Below are positions 1 through 7,132 of a DNA stretch of 64,000 bases, piece by piece (within the stretch, counting starts at the first letter, position 1; the number at the start of each line of letters is the position of its first letter). A model generated the notes under the pieces. That model ran no database searches. It was not told where the DNA came from and saw nothing but the letters and a program-made list of their open reading frames with translations. Made by a program: the position numbers and the translations under genes. This DNA is from Sideroxyarcus sp045866275 (GTDB lineage Bacteria > Pseudomonadota > Gammaproteobacteria > Burkholderiales > Gallionellaceae). The stretch covers positions 62,001 through 126,000 of the forward strand of contig BAAFRX010000002.1 of NCBI GenBank assembly GCA_045866275.1, read 5' to 3'.

Positions 1-176
1 TCCAGGGTTTTGTCGAGGGTGCGCGTCGAGATCCAGCGGTTGAGCGGCGCGCTCAATGCGTTGAAAGCGCCGGGCCGGAACACCAGCAATGCCCCGACCA
101 GGATGCCGGCCACGCCGCCCAGCGCAAGAAAAATAAGCGCGGATTGCAGCAGCCAGTCCTGGATGAGCGGGTGCAC
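1..176 (-). CDS. Membrane protein, N-terminal part only (cut by window edge)
   Basis: Only the first 58 or so codons are inside the window. A GTG start at 176 lies 4 nt past the stop of the prepilin gene, so it is probably the next gene of the same transcript. The visible protein begins MHPLIQDWLLQSALIFLALG and has one strong hydrophobic segment at about residues 8-32, ending near VGALLVF, followed by a basic stretch with NRWISTRTLDKTL. No family is recognised. Its position after ATPase, platform and prepilin genes suggests a role in, or simple co-transcription with, that pilus system. The start is uncertain because no ATG lies nearby in this frame. Confidence 0.5.
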   Translation of the reverse strand, partial: MHPLIQDWLLQSALIFLALGGVAGILVGALLVFRPGAFNALSAPLNRWISTRTLDKTL

Positions 177-180
177 GGGA

Positions 181-828
181 TCAATCCAGCCAGCGGTAAG
201 GTTCGGTGGGTTCGAACAGGGTGCTGACCAGCTCCTTGCCCGATTCGGGCCGGCCGAGCGCGGCATCGTAGCCGAGCCGCACGTGGAACCGGATCCATTT
301 ATTGCCATCCCGTCCGGGGATGAAATGGTCGGCCTGATTCAGCACATAGATCAGGTCGCGCGACTTGAGGTCGAACATCCAGTTGCCGGGCGCGACCGTG
401 CGCGGGCTGGGATCGTAGTATTCGCCCTTGTAGTTGGGCGGCAGTTTTTGCAGCCAGGTCATGGGATTGTCGGTCGCCAGCACGGAAAGATTCTGCTCGG
501 TGGCGGCGGCGCGCGTCTGCAAGGCACCGTAACGCAACACCAGCGCGCTTTGCAGCGCCCCTTCCACCTGCTGCATGGCGGCCTTTTCCGCCTGCTCCTG
601 CACCAGCGGGACGCGCATCAGGAACAAGCCCGCCAGCACCACGATGATGATGATGACCACGATGAACTCGATCAGGGTGAAGCCCTGTGGGTCGGGTTTG
701 AGCGTGTGCTGTTGGGGCTTTAGCCCCTTACAGCCACGGCCTACCCCTTGCGGGTATAACCCGACGGGATTGGCAGATGATCTGCCGCTTTTTCGGACTG
801 AAGTCCGACCCACGTTTAGATTTGTCAT
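181..828 (-). CDS. Type IV/MSHA-like prepilin with repeat-derived long leader
   Basis: A prepilin of 215 residues. The class III signal motif QGFTLIEF, with Gly before the cleavage site and Glu at +5, is followed by about 20 hydrophobic residues (IVVIIIIVVLAGLFL), the hallmark of type IV pilins and type II pseudopilins cleaved by PilD. The ATG at 828 overlaps the stop of the platform gene (ATGA), which implies translational coupling. The leader before the cleavage site is about 49 residues, far longer than the usual 5-25, and its codons 6-47 are made of palindromic repeat DNA. The mature part has no cysteine pair and resembles no pilin I can name. A pseudopilin role cannot be excluded. Confidence 0.8.
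   Translation of the reverse strand: MTNLNVGRTSVRKSGRSSANPVGLYPQGVGRGCKGLKPQQHTLKPDPQGFTLIEFIVVIIIIVVLAGLFLMRVPLVQEQAEKAAMQQVEGALQSALVLRYGALQTRAAATEQNLSVLATDNPMTWLQKLPPNYKGEYYDPSPRTVAPGNWMFDLKSRDLIYVLNQADHFIPGRDGNKWIRFHVRLGYDAALGRPESGKELVSTLFEPTEPYRWLD
687..813. repeat. 127-bp compound palindromic element inside the prepilin leader
   Basis: The block is bounded by inverted GTGGGTCGG (687-695) and CCGACCCAC (805-813). Inside it are four hairpins: GGGGCTTTAGCCCC at 714-727, CGGGTATAACCCG at 751-763, GGCAGATGATCTGCC at 772-786 and TCGGACTGAAGTCCGA at 793-808. Related GTGGGTCGG palindromes lie between genes at 4339-4390 and 49226-49249, so this is a dispersed REP/MITE-like family. Here it is read through in frame. 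Confidence 0.75.
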
Positions 829-2066
829 CTGTGCAACGCCGCTTTGCCCAAGTCCCACATCGGCAGGAAGATGCCGAGCGCCAGCACCAGCACCAGCGCG
901 CCGAGGGCGACGATCATGATGGGTTCGATCTGCGCGGAGAGGGTCTTGATCTCGTATTCGACTTCGCGCTCGTACATGCCCGCGACTTCGAACATCAGGC
1001 CGTCCAGGTCACCGGTCTCTTCGCCCACCGCAATCATCTGCATCACGGTCGGGTTGAACACGCCGGTGGCATGGGCGGTGCGCAGGATGGATTCGCCGCG
1101 CTCGACGCCGTCGCGCATCTGCTCGATCTTGCTGCGCATGTATTCGTTGTCCACCACCATGCCAACGGTATTGAGCGCCTGCACGATGGGGATGCCGCTC
1201 TTGAACGACAGCGCCAGGCTGCGCGCGAAGCGGGCCAGCGTGCCTTTCATGATGATCTTGCCGGCGATGGGCAGTTGCAGCTTGTAGCGATCCCACTTGT
1301 AGCGCCCGTCCACCGTGTTGATCCAGGCGCGGAAGGCGACCACCGCGCCAATCAGTCCGGCCAGCAGCAACGGCCAGGACGCGACCATGAAGTTGGAGAA
1401 TCCCATCAGGATTTTGGTCATCAGCGGCAGTTCGGTATGAAAACCCTCGAACACCTTGGCAAAGGCCGGGATGACGAAGATGTTGACGATGACCAGCGCG
1501 ATGGCCATGGCGACGACGACGAACATCGGGTAGCGCACGGCGGACTTGATGCGCTCGCGCATGTCCTTCTCGAATTCCAGATGTTCGTACAGGCGCAGAA
1601 AGGTCTGGTCCAGCATGCCGGTCATTTCGCCGACCTGCACCATGCTCAAATAGAACGGCGAAAAAATCTTGGGATGGCGGCGCATCGCGGTGGAAAGCTC
1701 GCGCCCGCTGTCCAGGCTTTCGCGCAGGTCTTGCAGCATGGCGCTGAAGGTCGGGTTCTGCGAAGATTCCTGCAGTCCGGCCAGCGCGCGCATGATGGGC
1801 ACGCCCGCCTTGAGCAGGGTGTACATCTGGCGCGAGAACAGCATCAGTTCCAGCGGATCGACGGTCTGTTTCTGCGACAGGCGCTGCCACAGGGTCTGCC
1901 CCTGCGCCTTGGTCGTGCTGCTGTTGCGCGAAATCCGGATCTCGGTCGGGGTGATGCCGGTGTTCAGCAACTGGTCGGCGATGACGCCGCTGTCGGCCCC
2001 TTCCAGGGTGCCCTGCACCAGCTCGCCGCCGCGGTTGCTTCTGCCCTTGTAGTTGAAAACCGGCAC
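825..2066 (-). CDS. mshG: Pilus/type II secretion inner-membrane platform protein (MshG/PilC/GspF family)
   Basis: A 413-residue GspF/PilC-type platform protein that anchors the assembly ATPase and the pilin-feeding machinery in the inner membrane. The N-terminal PVFNYKGR and GTLEGAD stretch is typical. Two repeated T2SSF domains follow at about residues 75-195 and 275-400, with membrane segments around VVVAMAIALVIVNIFVI, LLLAGLIGAVVAF and the C-terminal MIVALGALVLVLALGIFLPM. The GTG start at 2066 is two bases after the ATPase stop, and the 3' end overlaps the prepilin start by 4 nt. MshG is preferred over GspF because the neighbouring ATPase is of the MshE type; the symbol is an inference. 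Confidence 0.85.
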   Translation of the reverse strand: MPVFNYKGRSNRGGELVQGTLEGADSGVIADQLLNTGITPTEIRISRNSSTTKAQGQTLWQRLSQKQTVDPLELMLFSRQMYTLLKAGVPIMRALAGLQESSQNPTFSAMLQDLRESLDSGRELSTAMRRHPKIFSPFYLSMVQVGEMTGMLDQTFLRLYEHLEFEKDMRERIKSAVRYPMFVVVAMAIALVIVNIFVIPAFAKVFEGFHTELPLMTKILMGFSNFMVASWPLLLAGLIGAVVAFRAWINTVDGRYKWDRYKLQLPIAGKIIMKGTLARFARSLALSFKSGIPIVQALNTVGMVVDNEYMRSKIEQMRDGVERGESILRTAHATGVFNPTVMQMIAVGEETGDLDGLMFEVAGMYEREVEYEIKTLSAQIEPIMIVALGALVLVLALGIFLPMWDLGKAALHR

Positions 2067-2068
2067 GC

Positions 2069-3772
2069 TTAATCCTCAACCTGGTTGCTGATGCGCATCA
2101 CTTCGGCAATGCTGGTGTGGCCTTGTTTCATTTCGGCCAGCGCTGCGTCGAGCAGCGTGCGCCCCTTCAAGTAAGCGCGGGCGGTCTGGATGAATTGGGT
2201 GTTGCCCTCGTGCACGGCGGCATCCACCAGGTCCTGGGTCATCTCCAGCATCTCATAGACACCCATGCGGCCGTGGTAACCGGTGCCGTTGCAGTGCGAG
2301 CAGCCGCGGCCGTGCACCAGCTCGCCCCACTCGCCGCGCGTCACGCCCTCCGCTTCCAGCCATTCGGTTTCCTGCGGCGTCGGCTGATGGGGTTCGCGGC
2401 AGCTTTCGCACACGCGGCGCAACAGGCGCTGCGCCAGCACGACCTGCACCGAAGAGGCCACCATGTATTTGGGCGCCCCCATATCGACCAGGCGGAACAG
2501 GGTGCCGGCGGAATCGCGGGTGTGCAGGGTGGAGAACACTAGGTGGCCGGTCATCGCCGCGCGCATGCCGATCTGCGCCGTTTCGGCATCGCGCATTTCG
2601 CCAACCAGGATCACGTCCGGGTCTTGGCGCAAGGCGGCGCGCAACACCGTGGAGAAACTCAATTCGATCTTTTCGTTGACCTGCACCTGGTTGATGCCGG
2701 GCAGGCGGTATTCCACCGGGTCTTCCACGGTGATGATCTTCTGGTCGATGGTGTTGATCTCGGACAGGCCGGCGTACAGGGTCGTGGTCTTGCCGGAACC
2801 GGTTGGGCCGGTGACCAGCACCATGCCGTTGCTGCGCTGAATGATCTCGCGGAAACGCTTGAGCATGTCCGGCGGCATGCCGAGCTTGTCCAGGGTGAGA
2901 AAGCTGCCGCTCTGGTTGAGCAAGCGCATCACCACCGACTCGCCGTACTGCGTGGGCATGGTGGAGATACGCACGTCGATCGCCTGTTCGCGCACCCGGA
3001 TATTGAAACGGCCGTCCTGCGGCAGGCGTTTTTCCGAGATGTCGAGGCCGGACATCAGCTTGAGGCGCAGGGCGATGGCGGTGGCGATCTTGCTGTCCGC
3101 TTCGGTTTGCAGGTGCAATGCGCCGTCGATGCGGAAGCGGATCTGCAAACGGGTTTCCTGCGGCTCGATATGCACGTCGGAGGCGCCGATCTGCACCGCA
3201 TCCTCGAACATGGTCTGCAACAGCTTGACCACCGGCGCCTCTTCGGTGCCCACCGTGTCGGACAGCGCGCCGAAGTCGATGTAACCTTCGCCCAGGTCTT
3301 CCGAAACCTCGCGCGCCAGCCCGCTGATCTCGTCGGTGCGGCGATAGACGCGGTCGATGGTTTCCAGCAACTGCCCTTCGGTGACCACCGCCACGTCGAT
3401 GTCGCGCTTGAGGATGCGCGAAATTTCATCGAAGGCGAACAGGTCGGTCGGGTCGGTCATGCCGATCAGGATGGCGCCGTTGCGGTCTTCCAGCGCCAGT
3501 GCGCGGAAACGGCGCGCCTGGTTTTCCGGCAGGCGGCGCACGATCTCTAGATTGGGGTTGTAATACTTGAGATTGATGTAGGGGATGTTGAGCTGCTTGG
3601 CCAGCGCTTCGGAGATCTGGTCTTCGCTGATGAGCCCGTTATCGGCCAGCACGCGCCCCAGTTTGCGCCCGCTGCGTTTTTGTTGTTCCAGCACGAACTG
3701 CAACTGTTCGAGCGAGATGAGTTTTTGCTGCACCAGCAAGTCGCCGAGGCGAATTTTTTCCGGACGCGCCAT
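2069..3772 (-). CDS. mshE: Pilus assembly ATPase with MshE-type c-di-GMP-binding domain
   Basis: A hexameric GspE/PilB-superfamily ATPase of 567 residues that powers pilus assembly. The first 60 or so residues hold two tandem copies of the MshEN pattern (RLGDLLVQQKLISLEQL and KLGRVLADNGLISEDQI), which in known MshE proteins binds cyclic di-GMP. The C-terminal ATPase has Walker A GPTGSGKTTTLY, an Asp box/Walker B region around RQDPDVILVGEMRD and a zinc tetracysteine site (CESC then CSHC). The ATG at 3772 is chosen over an upstream GTG because GGGGGG lies just before it and the MshEN fold begins there. It heads a tight mshE-mshG-prepilin run. Confidence 0.9.
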   Translation of the reverse strand: MARPEKIRLGDLLVQQKLISLEQLQFVLEQQKRSGRKLGRVLADNGLISEDQISEALAKQLNIPYINLKYYNPNLEIVRRLPENQARRFRALALEDRNGAILIGMTDPTDLFAFDEISRILKRDIDVAVVTEGQLLETIDRVYRRTDEISGLAREVSEDLGEGYIDFGALSDTVGTEEAPVVKLLQTMFEDAVQIGASDVHIEPQETRLQIRFRIDGALHLQTEADSKIATAIALRLKLMSGLDISEKRLPQDGRFNIRVREQAIDVRISTMPTQYGESVVMRLLNQSGSFLTLDKLGMPPDMLKRFREIIQRSNGMVLVTGPTGSGKTTTLYAGLSEINTIDQKIITVEDPVEYRLPGINQVQVNEKIELSFSTVLRAALRQDPDVILVGEMRDAETAQIGMRAAMTGHLVFSTLHTRDSAGTLFRLVDMGAPKYMVASSVQVVLAQRLLRRVCESCREPHQPTPQETEWLEAEGVTRGEWGELVHGRGCSHCNGTGYHGRMGVYEMLEMTQDLVDAAVHEGNTQFIQTARAYLKGRTLLDAALAEMKQGHTSIAEVMRISNQVED

Positions 3773-3877
3773 AATCCCCCCTGAAGATTTTTTACCGACG
3801 CCCACGAGCGCCTTAGCGATGGGAGCGGAAGTTAGCCGTTTTCCCTATATCTGACAAGACCTTTCCTGACTTTTCAC

Positions 3878-4342
3878 ATGTTCGATGTCATTCTTTTCCA
3901 GCCCGAGATTCCGCCCAACACGGGCAATGTCATCCGTCTGTGCGCGAACACCGGCGCGCATCTGCACCTGATCCGCCCGCTCGGTTTCGACCTGGACGAC
4001 AGACAGTTGCGCCGCGCCGGACTGGACTACCACGAATATGCCGCAGTGCAAGTGCACGATGACCTGCAACAATGCCTCAATGTCCTCGGCCACCCACGCG
4101 TATTTGCGCTGACCACCAAAGGCACACAACCGTTCTTTGAGATGACTTTCAAGGCGGGAGACGTATTCCTGTTCGGCCCGGAGAGTCGCGGCCTGCCGGC
4201 AGACGTTATCGACTCGTTGCCCCCAGCCCACCGCGTGCGCCTGCCGATGCGCCCCGACAATCGCAGCCTGAACCTGTCCAATGCGGTCGCGGTGACCGTG
4301 TTCGAAGCCTGGCGGCAGTGCGGGTTTGCCGGGAGCGTGTAG
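3878..4342 (+). CDS. trmL: tRNA (cytidine(34)-2'-O)-methyltransferase TrmL
   Basis: A minimal 154-residue SPOUT methyltransferase that 2'-O-methylates the wobble base of tRNA-Leu using SAM, normally as a dimer. Diagnostic stretches are LFQPEIPPNTGNVIRLCANT at residues 6-25, LIRPLGFDL, the DYHEY segment, LFGPESRGLP and the C-terminal trefoil-knot part LPMRPDNRSLNLSNAVAV. Length equals the family norm. It is a lone plus-strand gene, divergent from mshE and convergent with gpsA, with a repeat hairpin between the two 3' ends. Confidence 0.95.
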   Translation: MFDVILFQPEIPPNTGNVIRLCANTGAHLHLIRPLGFDLDDRQLRRAGLDYHEYAAVQVHDDLQQCLNVLGHPRVFALTTKGTQPFFEMTFKAGDVFLFGPESRGLPADVIDSLPPAHRVRLPMRPDNRSLNLSNAVAVTVFEAWRQCGFAGSV

Positions 4343-4390
4343 GTCGGGCTTCAGCCCCGTTGTGGGTCGAACTGTAGGTCCGACCCACAA
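4339..4390. repeat. Intergenic palindromic repeat, GTGGGTCGG family
   Basis: Between the converging ends of trmL and gpsA. It has GGGCTTCAGCCC near 4346-4357, then a 10-bp stem TTGTGGGTCG (4360-4369) with CGACCCACAA (4381-4390) around an 11-nt loop. It matches the ends of the element in the prepilin leader and the copy at 49226. It could act as a two-way transcription end, but neither side has a clear T-run. Confidence 0.7.
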
Positions 4391-4397
4391 AAGCCGG

Positions 4398-5501
4398 TCA
4401 ATCGCTGGAAAATTCATCGCCCGGTGCGCGGCTCAATAACAGATCGACCGCTTTATCGGCATCCAGCGCCTCATACAACACGCGATAGACCGCCGCACAG
4501 ATGGGCATATCGACCTGATGCCGTTGGGCGACGGCTTGCACTTCGCGCGCGGTATAGACGCCTTCGGCCACATGCCCCAGTTCCTTGAGGATGTTGGGCA
4601 GCGATTGATGGCGCGCCAGCAGCATGCCGACCTGGCGATTGCGTGACAGGTCGCCGGTGCAGGTCAGGATGAGGTCGCCCACGCCGGACAATCCGCTCAG
4701 CGTCTCCACACACCCGCCGAGTTTCAGACCCAGCCGCGACATTTCGGCCAGGCCGCGCGTGAGCAGCGCCGCGCGCGCGTTCATCCCCATCTGCATGCCG
4801 TCGCTGATGCCGGCGGCAATCGCCAGCACGTTCTTGATCGCGCCGCCGATCTCGACCCCGACCACATCGGTGCTGGAGTAGATACGCAGGCGGGAATGGT
4901 GCAGGGACTGCGCCATTTTCCGGGCAAAATCGGGATCGGCAGCAGCGAGGGTCAGCGCAGTGGGCAGGCCACGGGCGACTTCCTGCGCGAAACTGGGGCC
5001 GCTCAACGCCCCGCAGGGAAATGCGTCCGGCAGCATCTCGCGCACGATCTGATGCGGCAACAGCGCGGTGCCGGTTTCGAATCCCTTGCACAGCCAGATC
5101 ACGCCGGGGAATTCAACATTGCCTTTCCCGTTTGCCCCATCTCCCGCTTGTGGCGGAACGCGGGATAGGGCGGATTCAGGCGGGAGAGGATTGAGGCGCG
5201 GTGCGGCGGGTGAACCGGCCTTATAAAAATCACCGATCTGCCGCAAGGTGGAACGCAAACCGGACACCGGCACCGCCACGATCAACAATTCGGCGGCGGC
5301 AAGCGCCCCCTCCAGATCGGCGGTGACCGACAAACTCGCGGGAAAAGTCACATCGGGAAGATAGCGCCGGTTGCGCCCGGCCTCCCGCATGGCCGCCACC
5401 TGCGCCGCATCGCGCGCCCACAGGGTCACGGCGTGCCGGCCCGCAAGGCTGATCGCCAGCGCCGTGCCCCATGCCCCTGCTCCAAGCACCCCAATGTTCA
5501 T
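4398..5501 (-). CDS. gpsA: NAD(P)+ glycerol-3-phosphate dehydrogenase with about 38-residue insert
   Basis: GpsA reduces dihydroxyacetone phosphate to sn-glycerol 3-phosphate for phospholipid synthesis in the cytosol. The Rossmann motif GAGAWGTAL (residues 7-15), VPVSGLR, LCKGFETGT, GPSFAQE, the IGGAIKNVLAIAAG helix with the catalytic Lys, and GVGDLILTC are all intact. At 367 residues it is about 35-40 longer than usual. The excess is one block at about residues 94-133, Gly/Pro-rich and encoded by palindrome-rich DNA, between the beta strand ending VPVSG and the one starting VIWLCKG. The frame is open throughout, so the enzyme is probably functional. It ends the long co-directional chain and starts 3 nt after the SH3 gene. 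Confidence 0.92.
   Translation of the reverse strand: MNIGVLGAGAWGTALAISLAGRHAVTLWARDAAQVAAMREAGRNRRYLPDVTFPASLSVTADLEGALAAAELLIVAVPVSGLRSTLRQIGDFYKAGSPAAPRLNPLPPESALSRVPPQAGDGANGKGNVEFPGVIWLCKGFETGTALLPHQIVREMLPDAFPCGALSGPSFAQEVARGLPTALTLAAADPDFARKMAQSLHHSRLRIYSSTDVVGVEIGGAIKNVLAIAAGISDGMQMGMNARAALLTRGLAEMSRLGLKLGGCVETLSGLSGVGDLILTCTGDLSRNRQVGMLLARHQSLPNILKELGHVAEGVYTAREVQAVAQRHQVDMPICAAVYRVLYEALDADKAVDLLLSRAPGDEFSSD
5141..5186. repeat. Palindromic repeat-like insert inside gpsA
   Basis: Terminal inverted CTCCCGC (5141-5147) and GCGGGAG (5180-5186) enclose GC-rich sequence with further inverted GCGGAACGCGGG-type bits. It accounts for the core of the extra block in GpsA; the full inserted stretch is roughly 5105-5220. 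It resembles the CCTCTCC/GGAGAGG intergenic element at 58641-58735 more than the GTGGGTCGG family. Confidence 0.55.
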
Positions 5502-5504
5502 CGT

Positions 5505-5936
5505 TTATTCGCCCCAGACATCGCTGTTTTTGATGAAGCCGACCGAGCCATCACGATGCCGCACCTTGACCCAACTCCCGACATTGCCCAACCATTCCAG
5601 CCCCACCTGGCGCTCTGCCCTGAATGCCAGTGAAGCGCTGCTGCTCCAGCTCTCGCGCACGATGGCCTCGCGCGCGGTGACCACGACATAGCGCTTGCTG
5701 CTCAGGTTGCGTTTCTCGATCCAGAAAACCTTGCCGGTTGCGTCACGCGCCTTGACCCAGCCTTCCAGCTCGACCAGTTTTTCCAGCGGCAAATAGCGCG
5801 TGGCGACATACAGCTTTTTGGCCTTGAGCGAATTGGCGTCGTACAGGATCGCCGGCGTGGCGACCGAAACATATTCCGCTGCAGACAACGCCTGGCTGGC
5901 CAGCAGCAAACTCAATGCTGTCACCCATCTCCGCAT
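5505..5936 (-). CDS. Periplasmic bacterial SH3-domain protein
   Basis: A 143-residue exported protein. Residues 1-19 form a signal peptide (MRRWVTALSLLLASQALSA). The rest reads as two SH3b-like units: AEYVSVATPAILYDANSLKA to WVKARDATGKVFWIEKRNL, then RYVVVTAREAIVRESWSS to WVKVRHRDGSVGFIKNSDVWG. Such domains usually bind cell-wall peptides or act as small periplasmic modules. The ATG shares one base with the secB stop (TGATG) and the gene lies 3 nt before gpsA. No catalytic residues are evident and the exact role is unknown. Confidence 0.75.
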   Translation of the reverse strand: MRRWVTALSLLLASQALSAAEYVSVATPAILYDANSLKAKKLYVATRYLPLEKLVELEGWVKARDATGKVFWIEKRNLSSKRYVVVTAREAIVRESWSSSASLAFRAERQVGLEWLGNVGSWVKVRHRDGSVGFIKNSDVWGE

Positions 5937-6421
5937 CAGTGTTTGACTTCGGCCGCTCCGGCCTGCGCCTGCGCCTGTTCTTTTTGCTGCTGGTAAATCG
6001 CATCGAAGTTGATCGGATTGAGCAGCACCGGGGCAAAGCCGCCGCGCACCGCCAGGTCCGACACCACTTCGCGCAGATACGGATAAAGGATATTGGGACA
6101 GAGCACGGCCAGCACGGTTTCCAGCTCCTGCGGCGGCATGTTGCGCACCTGGAAAATGCCGGCCTGCTTGGCTTCGATCAGGAACATCACCTGGTCTTTT
6201 TCGGGCAGCTTGGCCGTCACCGTGACGGTGACTTCGACCTCGAACACGCCCTCTTCCACCGCGGCCGCCTTGGTCTGCAACTGCAGATCGATGTGCGGAT
6301 TTTCGCGCTGCAGAAAGATCGCCGGCGCGCCGGGGATCTCCAGCGACAGGTCTTTCACGTACAGCTTCTCGATGTTGAACAGCGGTGCGGCTTGTTCCTG
6401 GGGTGCGGCAGTTTCGGTCAT
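5936..6421 (-). CDS. secB: Protein-export chaperone SecB
   Basis: A cytosolic tetrameric chaperone that holds secretory preproteins unfolded and passes them to SecA. At 161 residues it has family length. Diagnostic stretches are FNIEKLYVKDLSLEIPGAP (residues 15-33), VTVTAKLPEKDQVMFLIEAKQAGIF and the SecA-contact part LCPNILYPYLREVVSDLAVRGGF PPV-like region, here FAPVLLNPINFDAIY. The tail is Gln/Ala-rich. It sits between grxC and the SH3 gene with 15 nt and a 1-nt overlap, in the order rhodanese-grxC-secB-gpsA common in betaproteobacteria. Confidence 0.96.
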   Translation of the reverse strand: MTETAAPQEQAAPLFNIEKLYVKDLSLEIPGAPAIFLQRENPHIDLQLQTKAAAVEEGVFEVEVTVTVTAKLPEKDQVMFLIEAKQAGIFQVRNMPPQELETVLAVLCPNILYPYLREVVSDLAVRGGFAPVLLNPINFDAIYQQQKEQAQAQAGAAEVKH

Positions 6422-6436
6422 TTCCGTTTCCTTGGG

Positions 6437-6694
6437 TTAGGGGTTCAAGAGCGGCAGCAGTCCGCCCGCCTGATCGAGTTCGACCATGTCATCGAAACCG
6501 CCGATATGGCGATCGCCGATAAAAATTTGCGGCACGGTGCGGCGCCGGCTGCGTTGTTCCATGATGACCCGCTGCTCCGGGTCGAGATCGACGCGGATCT
6601 TCTCGATTTCGGTCACCCCACGGCGCAGCAGCAGCCGTTCGGCATTGATGCAGCACGGGCAGACGGCGGTGCAATACATCACGATTCTGGGCAC
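6437..6694 (-). CDS. grxC: Glutaredoxin 3, CPCC active site
   Basis: An 85-residue GrxC-type glutaredoxin for glutathione-dependent thiol-disulfide exchange in the cytosol. The active site is Cys12-Pro-Cys-Cys15, where most relatives have CPYC, and a further Cys lies at position 8. The TVPQIFIGDRHIGGFDDM segment carries the cis-proline (TVP) and the glutathione-binding GGFDD. Length and fold order are normal. It lies 9 nt after the rhodanese gene and 15 nt before secB. The extra cysteine next to the active site could change redox potential or metal binding; that is inference. Confidence 0.93.
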   Translation of the reverse strand: MPRIVMYCTAVCPCCINAERLLLRRGVTEIEKIRVDLDPEQRVIMEQRSRRRTVPQIFIGDRHIGGFDDMVELDQAGGLLPLLNP

Positions 6695-6703
6695 GGCGCG
6701 CTC

Positions 6704-7132
6704 CTATCTTTCCAGCGGCAGATTGGCTTTCTGCCATGCCAGCACGCCGCCGCTCAACAAATACGTCTCCGTGAAACCCTGCTTGACCAGCCACGACGTG
6801 ATCGGTGCGGCACGTGCGCCGTTGCGGCAGACCACGACGATGGGGCGGGTGCGGAATTTTTCCAGCTCGCCGACGCGCTCCTTCAACTGCGGCGCCGGAA
6901 TCAGGCGGCTGTTGATGATGTGACCGTTGTCGTATTCGCCTTGTTCGCGCACGTCGAGCACCAGCGCGTTGTTGCGGTTGATGAGTTGCATGGCGCGCAC
7001 GGTGTCGGTTTCCTTGATGCCGAGGATGCGGTTGCCGAAATAGCTCCAGAACAGCATATAGCCGCTGATGAGCGTGATCGACAGGGTGAACAGGTTATCG
7101 AGCAGGAACTGCTGCACTTCGGTACTCCTCAT
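6704..7132 (-). CDS. Membrane-anchored rhodanese-like sulfurtransferase
   Basis: A 142-residue protein with one N-terminal membrane segment (about residues 13-31) and a single rhodanese domain from about residue 45. The active-site loop is VVVCRNGARA with Cys102, so persulfide transfer is possible. DVREQGEYDNGHI is the usual rhodanese acidic/His motif. An alternative GTG start at 7117, with AGGAG just upstream, would drop five residues. Either start overlaps the end of the ligase gene (38 or 23 nt). It sits just upstream of grxC, a conserved pairing. Confidence 0.88.
   Translation of the reverse strand: MRSTEVQQFLLDNLFTLSITLISGYMLFWSYFGNRILGIKETDTVRAMQLINRNNALVLDVREQGEYDNGHIINSRLIPAPQLKERVGELEKFRTRPIVVVCRNGARAAPITSWLVKQGFTETYLLSGGVLAWQKANLPLER

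Noticed and set aside
777..2072. 431-codon plus-strand frame opposite mshG
   Set aside because: Low-complexity His/Asp/Gln-rich product typical of an antisense shadow in GC-rich DNA; mshG is well supported.
5101..5225. Frameshift or assembly error in gpsA
   Set aside because: The reading frame stays open on both sides and all conserved motifs remain in one frame; an in-frame insert explains the length.
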